The notes under the pieces were generated by a model. It saw only the letters and a program-made list of their open reading frames with translations, was not told the origin of the DNA and did not search any database. A DNA stretch of 64,000 nucleotides. Source: Trematomus loennbergii (taxonomy: Eukaryota > Chordata > Actinopteri > Perciformes > Nototheniidae). The translations under genes were made by a program, and so were the position numbers. The stretch lies in the NCBI GenBank assembly GCA_012861695.1, contig JAAOOA010000002.1, forward strand, positions 31,640,873 through 31,704,872, read 5' to 3'. Below, piece by piece: positions 10,647 to 21,544 of the stretch (its first letter is position 1; every line of letters begins with the position of its first letter).

Positions 10647-11433
10647 CTAAAAACACAGAGACAGAGGGAGGTGTTTTTAGCCATGACGATTACATTCATT
10701 CATTCTTATGTGTGTATTGTGTTATTTAACCTGCCAAGCAAGCATTGCAGGATTTACATCACATTTCAAATCACTGTTTTGTGGACATGTCTATCTGTTT
10801 TTTACGTTATTAGTTTATTTTCAAATGTCAGCAGCTCACATTTACACAAATGAGTCATCGGACAATACTTACAATTGAATTAGGCAAAACATGTATTCCT
10901 TGTATTTAATACTGACTTGTATATTTTAATGATGCATGATGGACACTAGAACCAGCAGTACAGGATTAATAGAGACCCTTATCACACTAGAAATAAACTT
11001 TCTGCCCTCTGATGTCTGGTAGACGGTAACACACTAACAGGCCTACACAGCTTGATTCAACACGCAATAAGACTGCTGAACTCTTGAACTCATGAATTTG
11101 ATACTGTCACTTTACATTTAAATTCTTGTACTTACTCTTTAACTCATCTACACATATACGTGTATTTATTACTTCTCATAAAGCATACATTTACTAAATT
11201 CCTGTTTACAGTTCATCTTCTTTATTTTACAATTACTGAAAACCTGTCAACAAATATATTGCACATTTTATATGTGTTTTATTTTACATATATTTTAACT
11301 CTGCACTATATGTTTTAGATAAGCAGGATTAGCAAACAGGGTTTTGTCTTTAAGAGGCTGATCATTTTGGGCAACACAATCAAGACACTACTGTGAGTGT
11401 CATGTATGTTTAAAATTGGCACATCTTTCTCAC

Positions 11434-11727
11434 TTTTTACCAGCCTGCAGTTGAATGCTTCCTCCCAGAACATGGTAAGCAATGGGGAGTCAGCTACTTT
11501 AGGGAGAGAGATCCAGCAGCAAGTCCCTCAGACCTGGGATGACAGATTTTTCAATGCCAAATCCGATGGCTCCAGCAAGGAAGCTGAACCTCAGCATGTC
11601 TGGGTCAGTTACCCAGGCCTCACTACCTATCCACTGGCGAGGTGGGGAAGGCTTACGTGACAGCTCCTCCAGCAGAATTCTCATATCTTCAATGGAAGTA
11701 AATGCCAGAACAACCTTAGCCGTTGAC
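11434..11727 (-). CDS. OlfC A exon 3a, with internal frameshift/stop
   Basis: 294 bp from the phase-2 acceptor to an AAA|gtgaga donor. It encodes STAKVVLAFTSIEDM, SEAWVTDPDMLRFSFLAGAI and, after the break, FWEEAFNCRLVKS. Compared with B (LSPSKVADS), two bases are missing, giving LSP then a stop at about 11499-11501. Confidence 0.8.
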
Positions 11728-11977
11728 CTGGAGGGACGTTCAATGACATATAAAAACAATAGTTATAATATATGATTATAATTGTATCTTATAACAATAC
11801 AAGTCATACTGTATGTATGAAGCAAAACAAAACATGAGAGATGAGAAACAGATATATTGGCACATTTCCTGTTGTAATAAAAACATGTTCCATCACTTAA
11901 AGAACTTGTTTTGGTTTTTCTGTGCAGAAGGTCAGTGTCAGCACAGTGAACTAAAGGAGAATCAGTGATATAGAAAC

Positions 11978-12267
11978 CTGCGGATAACGTCAGCTACTCT
12001 CTGGATCCGGCTACGTGGGTTGGTCCTATAGAAAGACTCAGAATATTCCACACAGATCCCCTCTTTACGTGCTGCATGTAGGAAAGATGCCATGCCATTG
12101 TTGCCATAGTCAGAATCCGACCGGACAGCACCTATCCAAGTCCAGCCAAAGTGTTTTACCAGCTTGGCCAGCGCGTCAGCCTGGAATTGATCACTCGGGA
12201 TTGTTCTGAAGAAACTCGGGTACTGCTGCTTATCAGACAGGCATGCACACGTGGCAAAGTAGCTCAC
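11978..12267 (-). CDS. OlfC A exon 2b (5' third of classical exon 3)
   Basis: 290 bp, open. [20 protein letters not shown], then [20 protein letters not shown] and [16 protein letters not shown] are conserved in the V2R flytrap domain. It starts in phase 0 after FNIPQ of exon 2 and ends in phase 2 at CGCAG|gtttct. Confidence 0.88.
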
Positions 12268-12354
12268 CTAAAGAAAACAACAGTTATTTAACGGGACAGA
12301 GGCAAAACAAGTAATGGACTCAAACACAGTTTGCAATAAATTCTTAATATTTAC

Positions 12355-12647
12355 TTGAGGTATGTTGAAGGGCCCGATGATGCGCGACATACTGATGGAA
12401 GGCGTGGACGCAGTCGCACAACAACGCCCATCACCATACCAGACTCTGAGCATTTGTCGCCGGTGTTAAACACCGGGTCCAATCCCCTGAAAGCTGAAAT
12501 GCAACATGCACCGCCACGGACACCGAGTCACATGAGTCATAGATCTCATAACCAAGCTTGATCCCCGGAAGCAGCTCCGTGCTGTTGTTAATCTGCTCGA
12601 TGGCGAAGACCATTGCACGTGAGAAGCGCAGTCCACGGGAGTTGATG
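12355..12647 (-). pseudogene. OlfC A exon 2, frameshifted
   Basis: It opens SINSRGLRFSRAMVFAIEQI and INNSTELLPGIKLGYEIYDS, then loses frame after AFQLSG where copy B keeps GLDPVFNTGDKC. The tail SMSRIIGPFNIPQ reappears in another frame before the CAA|gtaaat donor. Confidence 0.82.
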
Positions 12648-13113
12648 CTGCACAGAGACATCGGTGTTCATGTTAGAACTTTAAGATTTAAAAATAATAC
12701 GTGATAGACTACAAGATGACTGCAATTCAAATATATGGTCTTGATAATAACGAATAGCATCTCTGTAGGCTTTATGGGAATTTCATCTGTCAAAAACCCA
12801 AACACATGATTAGATATTAATATATCCAATATTCACAATAACTTTGCTGAATTGATTCAATGGTCCAATAAATCATAAGTTTAACATTTCTCCATTCAAC
12901 AAATGGTTAAGTATGTATACATCAGTTAAACTATTAACTTTTATGAAATAGAAAAAATAAATCCACATTATGTAAAAAACTAAAAGATTTATAAATGATT
13001 ATTATTTTTAAAAGTGTGTACATACAACACAGTACATTGCAACACAAATTCACAATATACACATCAATATACTGTATATGCCCACAGTCTAGCCACAATA
13101 TCCCTGTACTAAC

Positions 13114-13421
13114 CTCCCTGCGCAGCTTAGTGGCTCGGGCATGGTGGTGTAGTTATGCTTCACAGTGTGCATGTTGGAGTGTATGAAGAAAACACCCCCA
13201 ATAACATAGTCACCGTCCATAGAGAATGCAGGTTGACGAGTGGTACCTTGTAGCTTACATGTCACAGATGAAGCATTAGTGCTAAGCACAGCAGCAGTCC
13301 TATCCCCTGTAAGCCCAGCCGCTTGTTTCACACCATCCCCAAAACTATTCAGAACAAGAACTGACTTCAGCTCACACAAACCTATAGACAGTATCAGACC
13401 AATAAGAGACATCTCCATCAT
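13114..13421 (-). CDS. OlfC A exon 1 with signal peptide
   Basis: 308 bp. Three near-tandem ATGs (13421, 13418, 13412) precede a hydrophobic leader SLIGLILSIGLC, then the segment CKLQGTTRQPAFSMDGDYVI and GGVFFIHS. It ends PEPLSCAG|gttagt in phase 2. It is open here, whereas copy B is frameshifted inside the leader. Confidence 0.85.
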
Positions 13422-13730
13422 CAACTGTCGCCAAGTGGGTAAACTGTTCTGTGTGTTCTCACTGGTTTATAACGTTTTTCAGAAGCTTCCCTCCTTCTAC
13501 CATACGTCACTTTGCTATTAGAGAGAGAGCATGCCCATGCCCAGCGCTGACAAGATGTATTTCTTTTATTCTGTATTTTATATGTAACTTTTCTTCAAAT
13601 AATCATCATTGACAAAGTCATGCTGTTTGGATGGATGCCCAAATACCCTAATCTAAAGCCATCACAGCAGAACTTCCCTGAAAAGCCAGACATGTCCTTA
13701 AATGGCCAATATACTGTACATGTTTTATCC
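13422..13730. promoter_or_regulatory. OlfC A upstream region
   Basis: About 300 bp is conserved with 55605-55914 upstream of copy B, up to CTGTACATGTTTTAT where the L2-type LINE enters. The conservation and position fit the proximal promoter. I cannot point to a specific factor site. Confidence 0.35.
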
Positions 13731-15044
13731 AATCCAATCCAATCCATTTTATTTCTATAGCACATTTAAAAACAACAGAGTTGAACAAAGTGCTGTACAT
13801 CAACAACTGTATAAAAACATAGCATAAATACATGAAAAACACACAGGACATGAAACAAATGTAAAACACGAGACAATGAAACCAGATCAGAAGCCACAGA
13901 CTGAGACTCTCCTACATCACGTAAAAACAATACAAAACACTAGTAAGGTAAAAACCCAAATTTAAAAACACAAGTGTCATACCTTGCCTGTAAATGCCAG
14001 GGAAAAGCAGTGGGTTTTTAAACGAGATTTAAAAACAGGCAGAGTTGGAGCAAGTCTAACCTGGAGGGGCAATTTGTTCCATAACTTTGGAGCTGCAACA
14101 GCAAAGGCTCTGTCTGCTCGCTGCTTTAACCTCGATTTAGGGACGACCAGAAGGAGTCTGTCAGCCGACCTCAGTGACGTGTGGGTGTGTATGGTTTTAA
14201 AAGATCTGCTAAACCGTTTAGGGCTTTGTATGCGAACAGTAACATTTTAAATTGGATTCTAAAACTGACTGGTAGCCAGTGTAACGAGGCGAGTACAGGC
14301 GTAATATGTTCACGCCTGCCTGTCCTTGTAAGGAGGCAGGCAGCAGCATTCTGGACCAGGCCTGACAGGGAAGCCTTGGTTACTCCAATGTACAGAGCAT
14401 TGCAGTAATCCAGTTTAGTGGATATAAAACAATGTATTACTTTCTCAAAGTCATTAAAAGAAAGGAAAGGCTTGACCTTTGCTAAAAGTCTTAGCTGAAA
14501 GAAGCTGGATTTTACCACAGAATTAATCTGTTTGTCTAGTTTAAAATCACGATCAACCCGTACACCCGGGTTTGTGACAATGGGTTTCACATATGGGACA
14601 AGAGAATCCAGCACTGGTGGGGCATTGGGGCCACCACTGGGTCCAAATATTATCACCTCGGTCTTTTTTTCATTGAATTTTAAAAAGTTTAAGGCCATCC
14701 AGGCTCTGATGTCCTGCAGACAGTCAGACAGGCGTTGCTGAGGGTTTGGGTCATTTATTTTCAGGGGCATAAAAATAAAAATGAAATGAGACGCCATATT
14801 TTTTAATGATAGCGCCCAGGGAGAGCAGGTACAGGGAAAATAAAATCGGCCCAAGAATAGAGCCTTGGGGTACCCTGTATGGGAGAGGAGCAGAGGAGGA
14901 AGTAAAATCATCAAGATTTACATTAAAACTTCTTTCAGACAGATACGACTTAAACCAGTCTAGAGCAGTACCACTGATTCCCACAAAATGCTGCAGGCGA
15001 GAAATGAGAATACTGTGATCTACAGTGTCAAAGGCAGCTGTGTT
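13731..15044 (-). mobile_element. L2-type LINE, 3' half (outermost layer of nest)
   Basis: On the minus strand this holds the second half of a reverse transcriptase, the C-terminal domain and a tail of ATTGG repeats (13731-13750). The motifs are AAFDTVDHSILISRLQ, YRVPQGSILGPILFSLYLL, a damaged FADD box and AWMALNFLKFNEKKTEVIIF. Its 5' half is at 31571-32607. The break falls between RT residues LDL and NTAAFDT, and the halves rejoin in frame. The element entered between OlfC units at TACATGTTTTAT. It is dead. Confidence 0.82.
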
Positions 15045-15110
15045 GTACAGGACATATACAACACCCGCCTCACCCGCAAAGCACTCAGCATTGTGGGTGA
15101 CTCCACCCAC
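14171..15110 (-). pseudogene. LINE reverse transcriptase C-terminal half, broken
   Basis: Two overlapping frames (14751-15110 and 14171-14914) cover RT palm motifs and the RT C-terminal domain, with a frameshift around the catalytic FADD box (FHFYFYAPENK here). KLDYCNALYIGVTKASLSGL and HITPVLASLHWLPVSFRIQF are typical of fish L2/CR1-group polyproteins. The first ~20 residues of the upper frame belong to the inserted second LINE. Confidence 0.75.
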
Positions 15111-15376
15111 CCCTCCAACAGCCTCTTCAGCCTCCTGCCTTCAGGAAGAAGGTTCCTCAGCCTCAGCTCGCGCACCTCCAGGCTGGGCAACAGCTTCCTC
15201 CACCAGGCGGTCAGGATGCTGAACTCTCTCCCCTCCCTCCCTCTCTCCCCCTCTCTGACATCTCTCCCCTGAACTCTCCACCCTGCCTCCGACTGTTCTC
15301 CCCTGCCCCAAATGGTCCTGGACTCTAACCCCCTAACTCACTTTTCTGCCCATCTCCGCTGCGACTGCACTGAAAC
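15045..15376 (+). mobile_element. 5'-truncated LINE (second layer), left part
   Basis: On the plus strand this holds the end of a LINE ORF, with NTRLTRKALSIVGDSTHPSN then SLLPSGRRFLSLSSR, and the start of its 3' UTR. The rest of the UTR and the GACTTT tail are at 31341-31570. The two parts were one insertion in the L2-type LINE. The copy is 5'-truncated, as LINE insertions often are. Confidence 0.72.
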
Positions 15377-15700
15377 GTCGGGTTACGTATTGTAACCCTT
15401 GTTATATAAACACAGGCGGAGCCCTCTACTGGACTCTATGGGTACTACCCTATCATGCAAGCATTCACCTACTGAGATTTCTATAGACGTAGCCGGCCCC
15501 GGGGCGGGCCTACCTGAATGTGTGCGCATCTCACTTCCCTATAGAAGGAGGCCTCGCCTTCTGACCACCATCCTACACCACTCTTCAGCGAGCGGTATAG
15601 GACAGACAGTGCCCCCAAGGTAGAGGGCTCCGCCTGTGTTTATATAACAAGGGTTACAATACGTAACCCGACGTTATATCTCTCACAGGCTCCGCCCTCT
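15377..15700. repeat. DIRS terminal repeat and internal complementary region
   Basis: A 300-bp palindromic unit begins CGTCGGGTTACGTATTGTAA and ends with its complement (15630-15675). The outer-end sequence CTCACAGGCTCCGCCCTCTA repeats at 15683-15702. It matches the inverted right terminus at 31305-31340. Confidence 0.7.
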
Positions 15701-17222
15701 ACTGGACTCTATGGGTACAGTGGGCGGAGCCCCGATGTATGCACGTGTGGCACCCCTGGGATGTGTGACCACATTAATATAATAAGTATTATATTTAGAG
15801 TTAGAATATGCCTTTATTTTGTACATCTGTTATTTTCATTTCACTAACGGGGTCGATAGATGCAGTGAGTAGTGAGGCGGAACGTTTGTGTTCGATTCAA
15901 TGGTTCCGGGGTACCGATTAAAGAGACGGACGTTCCCGGGGTTTCCTCAGAAGTAATCTGGAAGGAAACTGAACACAAGGTGTCCTCATTACTTCTGTTT
16001 CACCTGCACGATACAGGTTGGTAAACTGTGCATAAATCACAATGAATCCCCCATAAGGTTTGCGAAGATAATATGTAACGGCCCGCTAACAGTTAGAAGA
16101 CTTTGTAGCGCTGTTTACATGTAAAACCGTTAAATGGTGTGTGTGTATTAGCCTAGCTTCCCCGGTACGGCGCCATTTTGGGGACAACGTGGTCTGACGC
16201 AGTAAGGATACAAGTTTGTCAGTATATCTGAAGCCTCCCGTACACTGAGTATTTACATGCATGTATAGTGATTGTGAGTTTGTAATAAATATGTATTTTG
16301 TAAGGGTTATAAGTTAGTTACTGTTGGTAAAACAGTAAGGTTGTTTGTTACACTTAAATATGTTTCAGTAATGCATTTTAGTGACCTGCCATTAATGGCA
16401 GAAGGTAAATAGTCAACATGACAGGTTAGAGGGGTCATGAAATACTACTTTTAAGTGAAAGTAAAAAGAGATAGTATTAATACAGGTTAATACTGTATAC
16501 AAATGTATTTAAGGTACAACAGATTTTATTGATGTGAAATTCAATTCGACATATGTGTTTATCACATAAAAGAGTAACATACAGACAGAGTGAAGGTATG
16601 TGAATGGTTATTGAGGAATGTAAGTTGAAACTGAAATGCATAAGATAATTGATATGTTTATATGATTTTGTGTAATAAAACAACCTCAGGAGAAGTAATC
16701 TGGAAGGAAACTGAACACAAGGTGTCCTCATTACTTCTGTTTCACCTGCACGATACAGGTATCATAACCGTTACTGTGGTCCTCATCGGGGACCCGTAAC
16801 ACACGCACTGTCGTCCATCACACCGTTCCACTCACTGTCCCTGACCGGCTTTAGCAGCCACTGCGCCTCACTCACCTCTCCCTCGGTTGTAACCGTGGAG
16901 AAGTCCGGGCTGCGGCCGATAGAGCACACCCTGACGCGCTTGCCTCGCAAAAAAGTGTGCTCAAAAATAGTGCTGAGGACTCCCCTGCGTCTGCCCATAG
17001 GCAGACAGGGAAAGTCCGCAGCCCTGTATGGGTTCACTATGCACTCTCCCTCCTGAGTCCCTAAAGAGCACGGGGAGAACGCAAGTGCCCCCTATGTCCC
17101 CCCACTCAGCCACTGACCCTGTGCAGAGTGTGTAGGGACTATAGTATGGAGGGCTCTCCCCCTCCTGCCCCAGGCAGGCGAGGGGAGCCCTTCAGCCCTG
17201 TAAGGGCCCAGAGCGCATTACA
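15701..17222. other. DIRS 3' non-coding region with 68-bp direct repeat
   Basis: There is no convincing coding sequence. A 68-bp segment starting AAGTAATCTGGAAGGAAACT occurs at 15951-16018 and again, in direct orientation, at 16693-16760, with 674 bp between. This could be an internal duplication or the scar of a small insertion. Confidence 0.5.
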
Positions 17223-18202
17223 TCACCCCGCGACCCTCCAGGGGTCCGGAGAAATGTAAGCGCATTTACGCCCGGGGAGGGGGTCAGATGCCCACTGACC
17301 CACAGCCCCCCCCCTCCTCACCAGTCCTGTGTTGCCCAGCAAGCACAGACGTGAGAAAGAGCCAGACATATCCAAGAGATAAAACTTTATGAAGGGGCCT
17401 GGCGTTGACCAAGACGCCGCCGTGCATATATCCTCCACACTCACACCGCTGAATAAGGCTGTTGATGCAGCCACAGCTCGTGTGGAGTGCGCACGGACCC
17501 CCATGGGACAGGCTCTCCCTGCCTGCTTGTAGGCGTGTGCAATGGCTTCGCAAAGCCAGCCTGCCAGGCGTTTCTTGGACAGAGCTTTTCCAGTCACCCC
17601 GCCCCCGAAGCACACAAACAGCTGTTCAGTGCGTCTCAGGGTAGCTGTGCGCTCTACATAATATGCTAACGCGCGCACCGGGCAGAGGAGGTGTAATTTA
17701 GCTTCCTAGCCCCACCATGGGGTGGAAGACTAAAACCCCCCAACTGAATAGCCCTCGACCTGAACGCACTCCTTAGGCTCTTGGGCACAAAGGAGGGGTT
17801 CGGTCTGAGTGTCGCCCCACTCTGGTCACCCCGAATCAGTAAACAGCTCGGGTGCACCGACAGAGCGGTTAACTCGGACACTCTTTTGGCTGACGTTAAG
17901 GCAAGTAGCAACGCTGTCTTCCACGACAGTGCTTTCAGGGAGGAGAGCTCAAGAGGCTCAAAAGGCTCCGTGACCAGAGCCTCGAGCACCAGCGGCAGGT
18001 CCCACTGTGGGGCGGAGGCGTGCACTACCGGGCGCAGCCTCCTGACCCCCTGTAAAAACCGCAACATCAGTGGATGAGAGAAGGCTGACCTGCCGTTGAA
18101 TCCCTCATGACAGGACGAGATGGCTGCTGCATACACTTTCACTGTGGAATGAGCAAGCCCTCTGTCCACCAGTAACTGTAAGAAGGATAAAATAGAGCCC
18201 AA
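17223..18202 (-). pseudogene. DIRS tyrosine recombinase, frameshifted
   Basis: There are two minus-strand frames. 17666-18202 holds the SAM-like N-terminal domain (LLVDRGLAHSTVKVYAAAIS) and the first catalytic Arg (LTSAKRVSELTALSV). 17223-17678 holds the HxxR box (GVRAHSTRAVAAS), the Trp of ASWSTPGPF and the nucleophile Tyr in FIKFYLLD. This recombinase would insert the circular DNA copy in place of an integrase. A frameshift near 17670-17700 splits it. It is unrelated in sequence to the other recombinase in this window (26282-28898). Confidence 0.82.
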
Positions 18203-18219
18203 CTCACAAGATAGGGGCT

Positions 18220-19073
18220 CTATTCCCCGCTCTCACACCAATGCTGGAATCTCAGCCACTTTGGCCTGTAACAGGCTGTGGTGGATTCTGCTCTAGCTGC
18301 CTGGATAGACTGAATAACGCTGTCAGACAATCCACCCTGTCTCAGCCTGTCCCTCTCAGGAGCCAAGCCTGAAGAGGACGGCCCAGAGTGGGTAACGCCC
18401 CGATTGCACCTGCCTCTTGAGACATCGCCCCCCAGAACTGGGGGATCGCCCAGGGCTGGCCCACCTTCATCTGTGTCATTTCTGAGTACCACGGAGCCCC
18501 GACGCGATCCGGTGCCACCAGAATGACTGCCAGACGTTCTCGCCTCACTCTCCCCAGGAGAGGGAGAATGAGACGCAGCGGTGGAAAGGCGTATAGCAGC
18601 TTCCTTGGCCATGGCTCGTGTGCAAACGCGTCCACCCCCAAAGGCGGGTCGTCGCTCAGGGCCATGGAGAACCACAGGGCACAGTGGCTGTTGTGCCGGC
18701 TGGCGAACAGGTCCACTTCCGCTCTCCCGAACTGGGCCCAGATCTGCTTCACCACCTCCGGGTGAAGCGTCCATTCGCCTGGCAGGGGGCCGCCCCTCGC
18801 ATGAGGTCGGCCCCCCTGTTCTCCAGTCCCGGGATATGGAGGGCTCTCAGAGATAACACCACCTCTGAAGCCCATAACCACAGCCTCTCCGCTGTGGCCA
18901 ACAAGGGGCGGAGCGGACTCCGCCCTGCCTGTTGATATAAGCCACTGTGGTGCTGTTGTCGCTCCTGACCATACATGTCTCCCTTGAATTAGGGGCATGA
19001 AATGCTGGAGACTAACACTACCGCCCGTAGCTCTAGGAGGTTGCTGTGTTGAGACTGTAGAGCCAGCGCCCAC
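18220..19073 (-). pseudogene. DIRS RNase H-like region, broken
   Basis: Overlapping minus frames encode EVVKQIWAQFGRAEVDLFAS, RHNSHCALWFSM and LLYAFPPLRLILPLLGRVR, which is the connection/RNase H region that follows RT in fish DIRS elements. The reading frame changes at least twice. Confidence 0.65.
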
Positions 19074-20383
19074 CTATAGCCCTCTTCAGGCAGGTCCCTC
19101 CCCATCCTGTTCTGGATGTCCGTGAACACTGTGATGTAGGAGGTCACCGTCCCAGTGGAGACCCCCTCCGGAGGTGATCCGGGGACCCCCAAAACCGGAG
19201 GTTGCCCTCCACTGAGGGGGGGATGGTCACCAGCCGCCGTTTGTGCCTCTTGGGATCCAAACGCAGGCTGGAGAACCACCTCTGCAGGCGGCGCATATGT
19301 AGTAACCCCAGCGGGACCACAATGTGAGCAGCCGCCATGAGACCCAGAGTCTGCATGACAGTTAAAGCTGTCACTGTCGCCCCCTGTCGCAGCCTGTGCA
19401 CCGCCCGAGAAGGGACGCACGTCTGCTCTCTGACAGGGTGGCGCGTAGCGCGTCTGCATCGAGCACCACTCCCAAATACAACGCCTGTTGGTGAGGTATG
19501 GGGGTGCTCTTTTTCCAATTGATCGCAAAGCCTAATTTGGTTAGGTGTGTGATCAATCGTGCTGTGCAAAACATTGCCTGTTCCCGGGACCCAGCCATGA
19601 CTATGAGGTCGTCTAGTAAAAGAAAACTCTCATGCCGTGGGCGCGCAGCGGTTAAGCGCTGTGGCCACACATTTGCTGAATGTGCGTGGGGATAGGGAAT
19701 AGCCGAACGGCAGCCTGTTGTACTCGTAGGCTATCCCTGGAAGGCAAAACGCAGATACTTTCTGTGCTCTGGAGCAATTTCTACATGAAAGTACGCGTCT
19801 TTCAGGTCGATGGTGGTGAACCAATCGCCTGGCTGCACAAGCCCAGTAACTGTTTCATAGTTACCATGCGGAATTTCCTGCAGGAAATGTGGCGATTCAG
19901 GCCGCGGAGATCTAGAATAGGTCTGAATTCCCCTGTCTTCCTGAAACCAGGAAGTACATGGAATAAAGACCCTTTTCTCTGTGCTGAGGGTGCACAACAG
20001 ACACAGCCTGCTTCTGCACCAGAGCCCGAATCTCTTATGAGAGGAAACTCATCTCCTCCTGGGAGGACAGATTTACCTCTCGCATGCCCATAAAAGGAGG
20101 TGGGACGCTGCAAAACTGGAGTGAATAGCCCCGTTTCAGCGACCTGTCCATCCACCCTATTAGTACACAGCTGAGTTTCCATTCCCCATAACATTGTGTT
20201 TATGGACAAGCCCTCAGCTGTGGGGCCGCAGCTATGAAGCTGTGATACTCTCTGGTGACCCGTTCCGCCGCAAAACTCCCCATGAATGGAAGATTTGCCC
20301 ATGGAGGGTCGACACAGAAAGGGCCGATTATTTACTGAGGTACCTGAACGCACCGCCTCACGCTCTTGCGCGCGCTCCACCAT
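19074..20383 (-). pseudogene. DIRS reverse transcriptase, many frameshifts
   Basis: RT motifs appear in order on the minus strand but in alternating frames. They are FRPILDLRGLNRHI (20000-19900), DWFTTIDLKDAYFHVEIAPE (about 19830-19770), NRLPFGYSLSPRTFSKCVAT (about 19720-19650) and the LLLDDLIVM catalytic box (about 19610), then LGFAINWKKSTPIPHQQALY. The order and spacing are those of a DIRS1-like RT. It cannot be translated as one protein. Confidence 0.78.
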
Positions 20384-20600
20384 AATGCTGTTCTCACCAC
20401 TACGGTAAACAGCATTAATCTGAGTTTTTATAGGCGTAGTGTGTTTTTACTAAGGTCCCTGAACGCACCGCCACGCGCTCTTGTGTGCGGGCTCCGCCAT
20501 AATGCAGCCTTTACCACTACGGTAAACTGCATTAACTGGAGTCTTTGCTCTAGGCGTAGTGTGTTCTCTGACAGCAATACGCCGGCCATAATGTCCCTGT
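20344..20600. repeat. About 117-bp tandem duplication within DIRS
   Basis: Two imperfect copies start CTGAACGCACCGCC, each with CACTACGGTAAAC and TAGGCGTAGTGTGTT. The pair lies between the RT and the gag-like remnant. Confidence 0.6.
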
Positions 20601-20639
20601 AACCGCATAGCGCTTTCCTTTAGATAGCACTCCCTGCGG

Positions 20640-21101
20640 TTCATCCCTCTCATCTGCGCATGCCCACTAGTCACCTCCTTTACAGGAGCTACAGCTGGGG
20701 CAGCGAATGGGGAATTTGTACGGTTAACATTGTGTGTAAGTGTAGCATTTGTGAAAACAAAAGACACCTAGATTTGGATACAGATCAACCTCATTTTTAT
20801 TTAGAAAACGTAGTGATCTGTGCATTGTACAGGGAAGGCGGGATTCGCCCTCTCTCCGCCAGACAGCTCCGTAAAGACGGAGCACCACCCGGCCGCTCTC
20901 TGCTGCTGCGGAGCCTGCCGGGGCTGGGCAGCCCGTCCCCGTGAGTGCCGACACGCCGGTTCCACGGGGTGGGCCGAAGAGGTGGAGGGCACCGCGGGCA
21001 TGGGATCTCCGTGCCGGCACCTCTCCCTTCGTCTCACCGTCGCGCTGCGCTCTCTCGTCTGCAGCGGTGACTCTTCTCCCTCTTAGGTGCCTTACAAACA
21101 A
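20640..21101 (-). pseudogene. DIRS gag-like N-terminal remnant
   Basis: A minus-strand frame rich in Arg, Ala and Gly (RGRRVTAADERAQRDGETKG and following) lies upstream of the RT, where DIRS elements carry gag. I see no zinc knuckle. The sequence stops at the left end of the YR element at about 21160, so the rest of gag is displaced or lost. Confidence 0.4.
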
Positions 21102-21161
21102 TGGACGTCCGCTCTTGGGAGCGTCGGAGTGGTGCGGTCACCCTAAGTGACAGACCTAAAG

Positions 21162-21235
21162 TATCCGGGATTCAGGCATCTTCCCTGGCTTGTACATTTT
21201 GGTGATGCGCCCTGGAGGTATCAGCCTATTTTAAA
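21162..21235 (-). repeat. Inverted 80-bp terminal unit: left end of YR element
   Basis: It reads ATTCAGGCATCTTCCCTGGC through GCGCCCTGGAGGTAT. This is the reverse complement of the 80-bp units at 962-1175, 3551-3711 and 29060-29260. Further inverted partial copies occur at about 21448-21490 and 23010-23050. Confidence 0.65.
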
Positions 21236-21280
21236 CAACTTTTCCCCGCTTTTCAAACATTTATTCCGGGGTTTTAGCCA

Positions 21281-21385
21281 GTCATTTTGCACGAAATCAT
21301 TTAACATTAACGGTCTCCTGAAAAAGCACATATTCTGTGCATTTTCAGGAGAGCGTCTATGTTAAATGATTTCGTGCAAAATGAC
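21281..21385. repeat. 105-nt hairpin, copy 1
   Basis: The outer arms of 27 bp are perfectly complementary (21281-21307 with 21359-21385). After a 7 x 7 internal loop, an inner 16-bp arm has one mismatch (21315-21330 with 21336-21351), closing on a 5-nt loop. It is repeated at 22845-22949. Confidence 0.88.
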
Positions 21386-21544
21386 TGTCTAAAACTCTCT
21401 TCCAGACATTTAAAAATACTTTCCCCGACCATTTAAACATTATTTCTGGCTTGTAAAGTGCAGTTATGCGCCCTGGAGATATTATACTATTTCAAACAAC
21501 TTTTCCCCGCATTTCGAACACTTATTCCTGGGTACAAGTGTTAT

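Larger units (their letters stand above)
5243..13421 (-). pseudogene. OlfC/V2R-type chemoreceptor A, broken in ligand-binding exons
   Basis: This is a class C GPCR of the fish OlfC (V2R) family, an olfactory receptor probably for amino-acid-like ligands. It has eight exons with GT-AG boundaries: 13114-13421, 12355-12647, 11978-12267, 11434-11727, 10441-10646, 10099-10320, 6223-6346 and 5243-6144. The ends join in frame as a Venus-flytrap domain, cysteine-rich linker and seven helices. Two lesions are visible against paralogue B. Exon 2 has an indel near 12481-12490 and further changes near 12400-12430. Exon 3a has a 2-bp loss that creates a stop at about 11499. A 3.4-kb TIR element sits in intron 5. 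The gene is probably dead, unless the indels are sequencing errors. Confidence 0.8.

Noticed and set aside
15377..15675. A separate 300-bp palindromic MITE at the DIRS left end
   Set aside because: Its outer sequence is repeated at the right DIRS end and just inside, so it fits the DIRS terminal and internal complementary regions better than an independent insertion.
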